A stretch of DNA of 64,000 bases from an uncultured Lachnospiraceae bacterium (GTDB lineage Bacteria > Bacillota > Clostridia > Lachnospirales > Lachnospiraceae), in NCBI GenBank assembly GCA_910577765.1, contig CAJTOV010000002.1, positions 25,249-89,248 of the forward strand, read 5' to 3'. Position 1 is the first letter of the stretch. Every line of letters begins with the position of its first letter. The notes beneath the pieces were generated by a model. That model did not search any database. It had not been told where the DNA came from and saw only the letters and a list, made by a program, of their open reading frames with translations. Both the position numbers and the translations under genes were made by a program. Below, piece by piece: positions 16,243 to 25,175 of this stretch.

Positions 16243-17460
16243 TTATACCCGGATTTTCTGAAAAATGTGCCCCATTTTCTCCTGCTTGGTCCGCATATAG
16301 AATGCGTCATACTCCTGGGGCTCGATCTCGATTGGCACACGCTCCACGATCTCCAGCCCGAAATCCCCGATGCCGTAGACCTTGTCCGGGTTGTTGGTGA
16401 GAAGCCGCAGAGACTTGACCCCAAGGTCCGACAGAATCTGTGCCCCTACCCAGTACTCCCGCAGATCCGGCGCAAAGCCCAGGCGGATATTGGCCTCCAC
16501 CGTATCCAGGCCCTGCTCCTGGAGCATGTAAGCCTTCAGCTTATTGATCAGCCCGATTCCCCGGCCTTCCTGACGCATGTATAGAAGGATTCCCCGGCCT
16601 TCGGCCTCGATCCGGCTCATGGCATTCTGCAATTGCCGGCCGCAGTCGCAGCGCATGGAGCCGAAGGTATCCCCGGTGAGACATTCGGAATGGACCCGGC
16701 ACAGGACATTTTCCCCGTCCCCGATCTCCCCCTTGACCAGGGCCACATGGTGTTCCCCGGAAATGTCATTGACATACCCGTAGATCCGGAACTGACCGTA
16801 CTGGGTAGGCATCTGGGCGCAGGCCTCCCGGCTTACATGCTTCTCATGAATCCGGCAGTAATCCTGCAGCTCTTTGATGGTGATAAATTTCAGCCCGTAG
16901 GTTTCCGCCAGCTTCCAGAGACCCGGGGTCCGCATCATGGTGCCGTCCTCCTCCATGATCTCGCAGCAGATGCCGCATTCCTTTAACCCGGCCAGACGCA
17001 TCAGGTCTACCGTGGCCTCCGTGTGGCCGTTGCGCACCAGCACCCCGCCGGGGCGGGACACCAGGGGAAACACATGGCCCGGACGGCGCAGGTCCTCCGG
17101 CCTGGTGCCCTCCTCCACACATTTCATCACCGTGTAGGACCGCTCCGCTGCCGAGATCCCGGTGGTGGTGTCCACATGGTCAATGGACACGGTAAAGGCA
17201 GTCTGATGGTTGTCCGTATTCTCCGCCACCATAGGCGGCAGCCCCAGCTTTGCCGCAATCCCGGCACTCATGGGGGTACAGATCAGCCCCCTGGCATGGC
17301 AGGCCATAAAATTCAGATTGGCCTGGGTGGCATACTCTGCCGCACAGATCATGTCCCCCTCATTCTCCCGGTCCGGGTCATCGGTTACCAGGATGATCCT
17401 CCCGGCCCGCAGCTCCTTAAGAGCCTCCTCAATGGTATGGTACTGATATTTCGTACCCAT
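16243..17460 (-). CDS. ribBA: Bifunctional DHBP synthase / GTP cyclohydrolase II
   Basis: 405 aa from the ATG at 17460 (GGAGGAG nine nt upstream; a GTG three codons earlier is too close to that site). The N-terminal half (RibB) has DDPDRENEGD near residue 27; the C-terminal half (RibA) has the zinc triad in SECLTGDTFGSMRCDCG and the GTP-binding RQEGRGIGL. Supplies both early precursors of riboflavin. Confidence 0.97.
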   Translation of the reverse strand: MGTKYQYHTIEEALKELRAGRIILVTDDPDRENEGDMICAAEYATQANLNFMACHARGLICTPMSAGIAAKLGLPPMVAENTDNHQTAFTVSIDHVDTTTGISAAERSYTVMKCVEEGTRPEDLRRPGHVFPLVSRPGGVLVRNGHTEATVDLMRLAGLKECGICCEIMEEDGTMMRTPGLWKLAETYGLKFITIKELQDYCRIHEKHVSREACAQMPTQYGQFRIYGYVNDISGEHHVALVKGEIGDGENVLCRVHSECLTGDTFGSMRCDCGRQLQNAMSRIEAEGRGILLYMRQEGRGIGLINKLKAYMLQEQGLDTVEANIRLGFAPDLREYWVGAQILSDLGVKSLRLLTNNPDKVYGIGDFGLEIVERVPIEIEPQEYDAFYMRTKQEKMGHIFQKIRV

Positions 17461-17546
17461 GGAAATCACTCCTCCTTCTGTTATCTGCTGGAAACAGTGC
17501 CGCTTTCTGTGATCCGGCGGCCCTTCCCCAATGCTTCCGGTTCTTT

Positions 17547-18191
17547 TTAAAATCCGTTCTCTTCCAGAAACTCCATGGTGATCCGGCTTCCCGGCTTCCT
17601 GGTGCCGGCCCCCAGAAGCTTCTCCACATACTTGCCCACCAGATCATTTTCCAGATTCACCCGGTCTCCTGGCCGTTTCCTTAAAAGGGTTGTCTCCTGG
17701 CCGGTGTGGGGGATCACAGACACCTGAAAATCCGTCCCGGACACAGCTGCCACAGTCAGACTGATGCCGTCAATGGAGATGGAACCCTTCTCCACCACCA
17801 GCCCCAGAATCTCCGGGGCTGCCTTGATCCGCACCCACACGGCATTGGCCTCGGTCCTGTATTCCCGGATCACCCCGGTTCCGTCAATGTGGCCGGACAC
17901 AATATGGCCGCCGAACCTTCCGTCTGCTGCCATGGCCCGCTCCAGATTCACAAGGCTTCCCGGCTGGCAGTCCCCCAGACTGCTTCTGCGGAAGGTCTCT
18001 GCCATTACGTCTGCCGTAAAGCTGTCCTGGTCCATGGAGACCACTGTAAGACAGATACCGTTGACCGCAATGCTGTCCCCGGTGCGGGTTCCCTCCAGCA
18101 CCTTCTTTGCCTGGATGGTGATCTGCCCGGAAGGCCCCCTGACGGCCAGACCTTTCACCACACCCAGCTCTTCTATGATTCCTGTAAACAT
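17547..18191 (-). CDS. ribE: Riboflavin synthase, alpha subunit type
   Basis: 214 aa made of two lumazine-binding repeats; the first begins MFTGIIEELG, the second with FGGHIVSGHIDG near residue 95. It dismutates two lumazines to riboflavin and ribityl-aminouracil. Lies 4 bp after ribD with AAGGAAGG upstream. Length and repeats are as in RibE (RibC in some organisms). Confidence 0.97.
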   Translation of the reverse strand: MFTGIIEELGVVKGLAVRGPSGQITIQAKKVLEGTRTGDSIAVNGICLTVVSMDQDSFTADVMAETFRRSSLGDCQPGSLVNLERAMAADGRFGGHIVSGHIDGTGVIREYRTEANAVWVRIKAAPEILGLVVEKGSISIDGISLTVAAVSGTDFQVSVIPHTGQETTLLRKRPGDRVNLENDLVGKYVEKLLGAGTRKPGSRITMEFLEENGF

Positions 18192-18195
18192 CCTT

Positions 18196-19293
18196 TCACC
18201 TTCCTTCCGTCCTGCTGCGGTAAGTCAGAAGCACATCTTCCCCCACCTGCTCCGCCCTGGCCAGGGTAAACATCCAGGCCTGGTCCGGCGTTCCGGCTCC
18301 CAGTCCGGCAACCGGCGTCAGGGCCTGGGCCCCTCCGAATATTTTAGGCGCCACAAAGGCTTTTACCTCCTTTACTATGCCGGACCGGAGAGCGCTTTCA
18401 TTGAGACCGCCGCCGCCTTCCAGCAGAATACTGTCAATTTCCCGGTCTCCCAGATACTCCATCAGCCCCGGCAGGTCCACCTTCCCCTGGTGGTCCGGCA
18501 GCACTGCCACCGTGATCCCCAGGGCTTCCAGCCTGCGCCGCCTTTCTTCGTCCTCCACGGCGCAGGCCACAATGGTCCGGTACTCCTTTGCGGTCCGGCA
18601 GATCCTGGACTGGAGGGGAATCCTTAAACGGCTGTCGCAGATTATACGGACTGGGCTTTTCTTTCCCTCCAGCCGGACATTGAGCAGGGGATCATCGGCC
18701 AGCACCGTACCGATTCCCACCATAATACCCGAATAACGGTGGCGCAGAAGCTGGACCCGGTTTCTGGCTTCCTCCCCGGTGATCCATTTGGATGCCCCTG
18801 TCCGGGTAGCGATCTTTCCGTCCAGGGTCATGGCGTACTTCATGACCACATAGGGGGTTCTGTGGGTAATATAATGGAAGAATACCGGATTCAGCCGGTC
18901 GCATTCCTCCCGGAGGAAATCCTCCTCCACCTGTACCCCTGCCTCCCGCAGAATCTGCGCCCCCTTTCCCGCCACTTTGGGATTAGGGTCCCTGGAGCCT
19001 ATAACCACCCGGGCAATCCCCTGCTCCAGCACGGCCTCCGTGCAGGGCGGTGTCTTCCCGTAATGGCAGCATGGCTCCAGGGTCACATACAGCGTGGCGC
19101 CGTCTGCCGGTTCGGTCAGGGATGCTATGGCTTCCCGCTCTGCGTGGAGCCCTCCGCAGCGGCCGTGGAAGCCTTCCCCAATAATGGCTCCATGCTTCAC
19201 GATCACAGCTCCTACCAGAGGGTTGGGGCTGGTCCATCCCTCCCCCTTTCCGGCAAGCCCAATGGCCCGCCGCATATACTCCTGGTCTGTCAC
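18196..19293 (-). CDS. ribD: Bifunctional riboflavin deaminase/reductase
   Basis: 365 aa from a GTG with AAAGGAG 9 nt upstream. The N-terminal deaminase domain has the zinc site HAE (about residue 50) and PCCHYGKTPPC (about 75-85); the C-terminal reductase domain has TLDGKIAT and the glycine-rich ILLEGGGGLN. First gene of the riboflavin operon and directly controlled by the FMN riboswitch. Confidence 0.97.
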   Translation of the reverse strand: MTDQEYMRRAIGLAGKGEGWTSPNPLVGAVIVKHGAIIGEGFHGRCGGLHAEREAIASLTEPADGATLYVTLEPCCHYGKTPPCTEAVLEQGIARVVIGSRDPNPKVAGKGAQILREAGVQVEEDFLREECDRLNPVFFHYITHRTPYVVMKYAMTLDGKIATRTGASKWITGEEARNRVQLLRHRYSGIMVGIGTVLADDPLLNVRLEGKKSPVRIICDSRLRIPLQSRICRTAKEYRTIVACAVEDEERRRRLEALGITVAVLPDHQGKVDLPGLMEYLGDREIDSILLEGGGGLNESALRSGIVKEVKAFVAPKIFGGAQALTPVAGLGAGTPDQAWMFTLARAEQVGEDVLLTYRSRTEGR

Positions 19294-19360
19294 TGGTTTT
19301 CTCCTTTCCGGACCGGCACACTGCTCCCCGATGCCTGTCCTGTCCCTAAAAAATGCAACA

Positions 19361-19392
19361 AAAAAACCCTGAAACGGAATTCCATCCCAGGG
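19361..19392 (-). terminator. Riboswitch expression-platform terminator
   Basis: On the minus strand CCCTG...CAGGG with an inner GGAATTCC palindrome is followed by seven Ts. It lies between the FMN aptamer and the ribD start, so it is the intrinsic terminator chosen when FMN is bound. Confidence 0.8.
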
Positions 19393-19447
19393 CTGATTCT
19401 ACAGAAATAATCCCCATGTACCGCACAACCTCTGTACGCTCACAGGA

Positions 19448-19557
19448 TTCATCTTCTTCCATCCAGACTATACTGTCGGCCCCGGAATCTCACCGGATCA
19501 TGCCTTTCGGCTCGCGGGCTGTACCGCCGGTAGGGACTTGCACCCTGCCCTGAAGAC
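19448..19557 (-). ncRNA. FMN riboswitch (RFN element)
   Basis: Minus strand shows the RFN landmarks in order: CAGGGCAGGGTG, CCCTACCGGCGGTA, CCCGCGAGCC, GATCCGGTGAGATTCCG, GCCGACAGTATAGTCTGGATG and a closing GAAGAAGATG. Only the variable P4-P5 bases depart from consensus. It represses ribDEBAH when FMN is abundant. Confidence 0.96.
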
Positions 19558-19575
19558 TTTTTATTTTCGTTCTTT

Positions 19576-19604
19576 ATTATAACTCCTTTAGCCGGATTGG
19601 GCAA
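19576..19604 (-). promoter_or_regulatory. Promoter of the riboflavin operon
   Basis: Minus strand: TTGCCC (19599-19604), 17-bp spacer, perfect TATAAT (19576-19581), placing the transcript start just ahead of the RFN element. Confidence 0.75.
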
Positions 19605-19643
19605 GGAGTTTTTTCTTACAGTTCCGGTTACAGTTCACGGGGC

Positions 19644-19756
19644 GGGGAAAATGGTACAGAAACAGACGTCAAGCTGGCTTGTAAGTCTGTTTCTGTACCA
19701 TTTTCCCCATCGGGCGAACGCCCGATGCTTCTTGTCCGGCTATGCCGGACAAGAAG
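19644..19756. repeat. Three-hairpin intergenic repeat, copy 1
   Basis: Three palindromes stand side by side: a perfect 24-bp stem (19644-19667 with 19685-19708) around the loop GTCAAGCTGGCTTGTAA; CATCGGGCG/CGCCCGATG (19708-19727); and a 13-bp stem CTTCTTGTCCGGC/GCCGGACAAGAAG (19728-19756). The second and third units recur near 24.2, 28.4 and 58.5 kb. A run of nine Cs follows. Resembles REP/BIME-type elements. Confidence 0.85.
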
Positions 19757-19892
19757 ATACCCCCCCCCTCGTTAAACGGCAACCTTCATCTTGCAAATCT
19801 TCCCTCCAGATAGTATACTTAAAAAATCACACCCGGTTTCCCATAGGCATATGGACCGGGAAAACCGGAAGAAATCAGGGAGGAGCACTCCA

Positions 19893-21500
19893 ATGTTAAA
19901 GGTACTGATCGCAGATGACGAGCACAAGGTCTGCCAGCTGATCGAGAAGCTGGTGGACTGGGAAGCCCTGAACATGCAGGTGGTGGCTGTGGCGGAGAAC
20001 GGCATCCAGGCCCTGGAGCAGATCCGGGAATACACCCCGGACATTGCCATTACCGATATCCGTATGCCCGGGTACGACGGCCTGGAGCTGGTGCACCTGG
20101 CCAAAGAATACAACCCAAAGATGGAATTTATCATCATCAGCGGCTACCGGCATTTTGAATACGCACAGACCGCCATCCGCTACGGGGTCAGTGCCTACCT
20201 GCTGAAGCCCATTAAGAAGGACGAATTGCAGGAGACCTTAAAGAAGCTTGGGGAGAAGCTGCGGGCCAGAACCCGGCAGCTGACCTACGAAGAGCAGGTG
20301 CAGCTGACCCTGAAAAGCGACGGGGAAGTGCTGCGGCGGGTTTTTCTGTCCGACATTCTTTCCCGCCGGAACAAGGCACGGCTTCAGGAACCCCTGGAGA
20401 AGCTGAACCAGGAATTCCATTATGGATTCCAGCCCGGGGACTTCTGCATGGCCATTTTGAAGATCGACGGCCACGGCCTGGACGACGGGCGCCAGCGGCA
20501 GTTTCTGGAGGACAAGGTGAAAAGCGCGGCCGCACGGCTTCTGACAGACTGTGTCTGGGAGCAGGAAATGACCCTGCACGCAGGCAGCTTCTGCTTTCTG
20601 CTGAATTTTGACCGGGAGGAAAAGGCCCGGGTGCGGCGGGGGCTTAAGGCGCTGATGGATGAGATCCGTGTCCAGGGCAGCATTCTCCAGGATATTGCAG
20701 TGACCATGTCTGTGGGAACCGCCTGCGGGGAGCCGTCGGGCCTCTGGGCCTCCCTGAGAAATGCCAGGATGCTGATAGAAGAACGGCTGATCGCCGGCAC
20801 CGGCAAGCTGATGGAAGGGGAATTCCCGGCGGGAAGCTCCTTTGCGGACAGTGACCTGTTCGCTGACTTTAATGTCCGAATGTTCCAGGTTCTGGAGACC
20901 CTGGACCCGTTCCAGGTGCGGGAACTGATGGTCCAGCTTAAGAGCCAGATGCTGGCGGCCCGGGGAATCACCGGCCACGACATTCTCCAGATGACCCGGG
21001 AGGTGTGCAACCTGTATCTGTTTTTCATGAAGAATAACCGGATTCAGGTGGAGGAGGATTTTCTGGAGCAGTACAATACCGGGGCCGACAACTGCGGCTC
21101 CGCGGCAGAGCTGTTCGACTACATGATCCGGACCCTGACCAGGTCCTTTGAGAAGGCGGCGCGGCTGAAACGCCAGGACGAGAACCGGCCCATCCGGGTA
21201 GCCAGAAAGTATGTGGAGGAGCATTACGGGGAAATGCTGACCTTAGAGCAGGTCAGTGCGGTGGCAGAGCTGTCCCCGGCCTACTTAAGCACCCAGTTTA
21301 AGAAGAGCACCGGCATGACCTTTCTGGAATATCTGTCCAGGGTCCGGATGGAGGAGGCCAAGAAGCTTCTGAAAGGAACCAGCCGCACTGTGGCAGACAT
21401 CTGCGGCCAGGTAGGCTACAGCGATGTGCGGTATTTTACAAAGTCATTTACCAAATACGCCGGGCTCAAGCCCAACGAGTATAGGAAGCTGTATTCATGA
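19893..21500 (+). CDS. YesN-type response regulator (receiver + AraC HTH)
   Basis: 535 aa from the ATG at 19893 with AGGGAGGAG upstream. The receiver (residues 1-120) shows IADDE, the phospho-acceptor in TDIRMPG near residue 54 and LLKPIKKDEL. A middle region of about 290 aa of unknown fold leads to two C-terminal AraC helix-turn-helix motifs (LEQVSAVAELSPAYLSTQFK and ICGQVGYSDVRYFTKSFTK). Its stop overlaps the histidine kinase start (ATGA). It most likely controls the adjacent sugar transporter operons. Confidence 0.93.
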   Translation: MLKVLIADDEHKVCQLIEKLVDWEALNMQVVAVAENGIQALEQIREYTPDIAITDIRMPGYDGLELVHLAKEYNPKMEFIIISGYRHFEYAQTAIRYGVSAYLLKPIKKDELQETLKKLGEKLRARTRQLTYEEQVQLTLKSDGEVLRRVFLSDILSRRNKARLQEPLEKLNQEFHYGFQPGDFCMAILKIDGHGLDDGRQRQFLEDKVKSAAARLLTDCVWEQEMTLHAGSFCFLLNFDREEKARVRRGLKALMDEIRVQGSILQDIAVTMSVGTACGEPSGLWASLRNARMLIEERLIAGTGKLMEGEFPAGSSFADSDLFADFNVRMFQVLETLDPFQVRELMVQLKSQMLAARGITGHDILQMTREVCNLYLFFMKNNRIQVEEDFLEQYNTGADNCGSAAELFDYMIRTLTRSFEKAARLKRQDENRPIRVARKYVEEHYGEMLTLEQVSAVAELSPAYLSTQFKKSTGMTFLEYLSRVRMEEAKKLLKGTSRTVADICGQVGYSDVRYFTKSFTKYAGLKPNEYRKLYS

Positions 21501-22645
21501 ACAAGAATAAAACATATCTGTCCGGGAGAATCCGCCTTTGCGCCCTTTTGGGGCTGGGCCTGTTTCTGGCGGCTCTGGGGCATCTCTGGCTGGTGTCCTT
21601 AAGCCGTGGAAAAGGGATGGCTGTCTGCGGTGTCCTGACCCTGGCCCTGGCCGGTTATCTGTGTCTGGTGTACCGGCTGGTGGTGATGCCCTACCGGGAG
21701 ACCAGGAAGATCTATGAACAGTTTGTCCTGGGCTATGTGCTGGAGGACCTGTTCACTGCCCGCTATCCCCTGACCCCGGAGACGGACCAGGCAGTGCGCA
21801 GGCTCAACCAGATGATCGACCGGAACAACCTGATCAGTGTGTCCAAGAAGCAGGCCGAATACCTGGCCCTCCAGAACCAGATCAACCCCCACTTTCTCTA
21901 CAATACCCTGGAAGGCATCCGCAGCGAGGCCCTGATCGCCGGCCTGGACAGTGTGGCCGAGATGACCGAGGCTCTGGCCACCTTTTTCCGCTATACCATT
22001 TCCCGCGTGGAACATCTGGTGACCCTGGAAGACGAGCTGGCCAATATTGAGAATTATTACTATATCCAGCAGTTCCGTTTTGGGGACAAGCTGGATTTGA
22101 GCATCCAGTATGACCATGACGACGACGATTTTAATGAACTGGATATCCTCCAGTACTGTCTGCCCAAGCTGACCCTCCAGCCCATTGTGGAGAACTCCAT
22201 CTACCACGGCATTGAGCGGAAAATCGGCAAAGGCCACCTGGTGATCCGCATCGGCGTCAGTGATGAACGGATGCGCATCCGCATCTCCGACGACGGACTG
22301 GGCATGTCCGACGACAAACTCCGCGCCCTTAACGAGCGGCTCCGCAGCCTAAGCCTGGAAGACGTGGGGGAGTCCGGCGCCGCCACCCGGACACCGGAAT
22401 CCGTCTCCGGTCCGGCCGGCCAGAATCCGGCGTCCGGATCTGCTTCCGGTCCGGCGGGCCAGAATCCGGCGTCCCAATCCGTCTCCCCCACCGGCAGCCG
22501 CCCGGCACACAAAGGGGGCATTGCCATTGTCAATGTCAACAACCGTATCAAGCTTCTTTTCGGCGAAGAGTACGGCATCAGTGTCTACAGCCATGAAGGT
22601 GCAGGAACCGATGTCCTTATCAGCCTGCCCCTCAGGCGCGTATAA
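21497..22645 (+). CDS. YesM-type sensor histidine kinase
   Basis: 382 aa. Two membrane helices (residues 10-30 and 40-58) with hardly any extracellular loop, then the His_kinase box NPHFLYNTLEGIRSEA (His near residue 132) and the HATPase region (PIVENSIYHGIE, RISDDGLGM). The near absence of an external sensor domain is odd for YesM and suggests sensing through a partner. A repetitive Pro/Gly/Ser stretch of about 45 aa (two near-identical SGPAGQNPAS units, 22380-22500) interrupts the ATP lid, before GIAIVNVNNRIKLLFG. Cotranscribed with the degenerate ATPase downstream. Confidence 0.92.
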   Translation: MNKNKTYLSGRIRLCALLGLGLFLAALGHLWLVSLSRGKGMAVCGVLTLALAGYLCLVYRLVVMPYRETRKIYEQFVLGYVLEDLFTARYPLTPETDQAVRRLNQMIDRNNLISVSKKQAEYLALQNQINPHFLYNTLEGIRSEALIAGLDSVAEMTEALATFFRYTISRVEHLVTLEDELANIENYYYIQQFRFGDKLDLSIQYDHDDDDFNELDILQYCLPKLTLQPIVENSIYHGIERKIGKGHLVIRIGVSDERMRIRISDDGLGMSDDKLRALNERLRSLSLEDVGESGAATRTPESVSGPAGQNPASGSASGPAGQNPASQSVSPTGSRPAHKGGIAIVNVNNRIKLLFGEEYGISVYSHEGAGTDVLISLPLRRV

Positions 22646-22670
22646 GGAATCATCACAGAGAGGAGACCTC

Positions 22671-24116
22671 ATGAAACAGGAACTTCTCCGCATGGACCAC
22701 ATTACCCTTGTCCGGTCCGGCGAGACTCTTCTGGACAACTTAAGCTTCCAGATGTTCGCCGGTGAGATCATGGGTCTCATTGCCTGGAGGGACAAGGGCT
22801 GCGGCCAGCTGGTCAGCTTAATCTGCAACAACCATCCCATTGACTTCGGAACCGTCTGGTACGACGGGCAGATGGTCAACAGCTACTTTCACAGCAGCGG
22901 CAGCGGCAACCGGGTCCATGTGATAGAGCAGAAAAGCCACCTGGTGGAAGGCTTAAGCATTGCGGACAACCTGTTCGTGCTGCGCAAAGGCTTTAAGAAA
23001 TATTTTATCAACGAGCAGATTCTCTGCCAGCAGGCGTCCGCTTTCCTGCAGGAAAACGGTATCTGTGTAGACATGGGCAAGCGGGTCAGCAGCCTGACTG
23101 CCCTGGAGCGGAGCCTGGTGGAGCTGGGAAAAGCCCTTCTGTCCGGGTGCCGCCTGGTGATCGTGGATCATCCGGGAAACTTCTTAAGCCACCATGACCT
23201 GGTCCGGTTCCAGCGGATGCTGAAACAGGTCCGGAACCAGGGCATTTCCATTCTGCTGATCGGCAACCACCATGAGGAACTGTTCCGCATTGCGGACCGG
23301 ACCTCCCTGTTTGCCGAGGGGCGCATTGTCAAGGTTTTTGAGAAGGGGGAGATGACTGACCGGAATATTGCCCCCTACATTACAGACTGGCATGTGGGAG
23401 AGCCGGAGCTGGAGCCGGAGGCTGAGGACGGGGTTCTGCATTTTCACAGTGTCAGCGTGGGAAGCCTGGAAAAGCTGCGGTTTGTGCTTCACAAGGGGGA
23501 ATGTCTGACCATGCTGGATATGGACAGGAAGATCGCCGGGGATGTGCAGCGGCTTCTTACAGGCCAGGCAGAGTGCCGGGAAGGACGCATCACCCTGGAG
23601 CATGAGCCTTACCCCCCCAGGCGGGCAGCCGGTTATCTGGAGGAAGGGATCGCCATCATTCCCCAGGACTGTACGGAGCGGCTTCTGTTCCGGGACAGGA
23701 CGTATATGGAGAACCTGACCTTTCTGCTGGACCGGAAGCTGAAGAAAAGCCTGATTCCGGGAAAGATCTACCGCAGCATCCGCCAGGAGTTTTGGCCACT
23801 GGCAGGGGAAGCCCTGGATGCCGCCAGTATCACCGGTCTTTCCCTGAGGGAACAGATCGCCCTGGTCTACCACCGGATGCGGCTGTTCTCCCCCAGGGTC
23901 CTGGTGTGCATCCAGCCCCTGGCCCACGGGGACATGTACACCCGCATGGAAATCCTGAAACTGATCCGGGGCTTTCTGAACCGGGGAACCGCCGTGCTGA
24001 TCATCACGGCCAATATCTCCGACACCCTGGAAATCTCCGACCGGCTGCTGGTGGTGGAAGGCGGCACCTGCACGGCAGCTTACGAGAAGCATGAGTTTCA
24101 CCGGATTGTGCGGTGA
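22671..24116 (+). CDS. Catalytically degenerate sugar-ABC ATPase homologue (pseudo-RbsA)
   Basis: 481 aa from the ATG at 22671 (AGAGGAG upstream). Its overall plan is that of RbsA/MglA twin ATPases, with recognisable strands, spacing and SIADNLFVL after the Q-loop region. The catalytic motifs are gone: Walker A GENGAGKST is replaced by IAWRDKGCGQLVS, the Walker B end DEPT by DHPG, the signature LSGGQ by SSLTALE, and the switch His region by IGNHHEE. The second half is equally altered. The frame is intact and long, so this is not a decaying gene. It follows YesN and YesM in one operon; I infer a non-hydrolysing, perhaps regulatory, protein that couples transporter state to the kinase. Confidence 0.8.
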   Translation: MKQELLRMDHITLVRSGETLLDNLSFQMFAGEIMGLIAWRDKGCGQLVSLICNNHPIDFGTVWYDGQMVNSYFHSSGSGNRVHVIEQKSHLVEGLSIADNLFVLRKGFKKYFINEQILCQQASAFLQENGICVDMGKRVSSLTALERSLVELGKALLSGCRLVIVDHPGNFLSHHDLVRFQRMLKQVRNQGISILLIGNHHEELFRIADRTSLFAEGRIVKVFEKGEMTDRNIAPYITDWHVGEPELEPEAEDGVLHFHSVSVGSLEKLRFVLHKGECLTMLDMDRKIAGDVQRLLTGQAECREGRITLEHEPYPPRRAAGYLEEGIAIIPQDCTERLLFRDRTYMENLTFLLDRKLKKSLIPGKIYRSIRQEFWPLAGEALDAASITGLSLREQIALVYHRMRLFSPRVLVCIQPLAHGDMYTRMEILKLIRGFLNRGTAVLIITANISDTLEISDRLLVVEGGTCTAAYEKHEFHRIVR

Positions 24117-24145
24117 GCGCGGGGGGCCGGTTATCCGTGTCAGAC

Positions 24146-24232
24146 GAATGCCCGGTGCTTCCTGTACGGGACAGCCAGGCCGCATCGGGCGTGCGCCCGG
24201 TGCTTCCTGTCCGGCATAGCCGGACAGGAAGA
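24146..24232. repeat. Multi-hairpin intergenic repeat, copy 2
   Basis: Contains GCATCGGGCGTGCGCCCGGTGC followed by the stem TTCCTGTCCGGC/GCCGGACAGGAA, the same second and third units as copy 1. A partial, more degenerate copy (GCCCGGTGCTTCCTGT) lies just before it. It fills the gap between convergent genes and could serve as a two-way terminator. Confidence 0.75.
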
Positions 24233-24248
24233 TGCCCTTGAACAGGAA

Positions 24249-25175
24249 CTACTTTTTCGTTGCCGCAACCAGCAGAAGAACAATAAAGATACCCTGGATC
24301 AGTCTTTGGCCGCCTACACTGATATTTGCGGCATTCAGGAAGGTGGACATTAAAGTCATCATAAACGCGCCGACGCAGACGGCAATAATATTGGACCTGC
24401 CGCCTGCCGCATTGGTTCCGCCTACAAAGCAGGCAGCAATGGAGGGCAGGAAATAGGTGGTCCCCAGATCCTGGTTGGCTCCGCCGCAATATGCCGCGTT
24501 CAGTGCTCCGGCAAGGCCGCAGAGAGCGCCGTTAATGACAAATGCCGTAATAACGGTTTTATGGACAGGAATGCCTGCCAGCCTGGCGGCTTCCCGTTTC
24601 TGTCCCACCGCATGGAGATTCATGCCGTATTTTGATTTGTACAGAACCAGGTACAGGATCATGGCAATGGCAATGACAAGGGCTGTCATGGAATTGATCC
24701 CTGCCAGATTGGTGTTGGTAAACTTCACAAACGTGCTGTCAGGCGAATTGGCAAATTTATTGGATACCAGCAGGATTACGGTATAATACAGATAACCGGT
24801 TGCCATGGTCGTGATCATGGCGTGGATATTCAAATACACGTTAATGCAGGCATTGATCAGGCCGCAGGCCATCCCGGCCAAAACCGCCATCCCCAGTCCC
24901 AGGGGAATGCTGTACTGCATCAGTTCGCAGGATATGTATGCGGTTAATGTGAGAATATATTTCTGGGAAATGTCAATGGCACCTTTTCCGCTGGTAACCA
25001 CAATCATCTGGGCAATGCCCAGCAGCATGGCAAACACACAAAGCTTCAGGCCGGATGTGATGACACGCACATTGACCGCACCGGACACGGCGCAGATCAG
25101 GGCATAAAGAATAATACAGCCCATCAATGGCCAGATAACCGGGCTTTCTAACACTTTCTTCATCTTATGATTCAT
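24249..25175 (-). CDS. Ribose-type ABC transporter permease
   Basis: About 308 aa from the ATG at 25175 (AGGAG 10 nt upstream). Eight to nine hydrophobic helices, and the BPD_transp_2 signature near the C-terminus (YFLPSIAACFVGGTNAAGG). Overlaps the end of the fused ATPase-permease by 11 bp. It would pair with the permease half of that fusion to form a heterodimeric channel. No substrate can be read from sequence. Confidence 0.92.
   Translation of the reverse strand: MNHKMKKVLESPVIWPLMGCIILYALICAVSGAVNVRVITSGLKLCVFAMLLGIAQMIVVTSGKGAIDISQKYILTLTAYISCELMQYSIPLGLGMAVLAGMACGLINACINVYLNIHAMITTMATGYLYYTVILLVSNKFANSPDSTFVKFTNTNLAGINSMTALVIAIAMILYLVLYKSKYGMNLHAVGQKREAARLAGIPVHKTVITAFVINGALCGLAGALNAAYCGGANQDLGTTYFLPSIAACFVGGTNAAGGRSNIIAVCVGAFMMTLMSTFLNAANISVGGQRLIQGIFIVLLLVAATKK

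Noticed and set aside
15673..16584. Plus-strand ORF of 303 codons across ribH and ribBA
   Set aside because: Antisense, His-rich shadow; the minus-strand rib genes are complete and conserved.
20238..21224. Minus-strand ORF of 328 codons
   Set aside because: Shadow of the YesN-type regulator; composition (His, Gln, Leu) is typical of antisense frames in GC-rich DNA.
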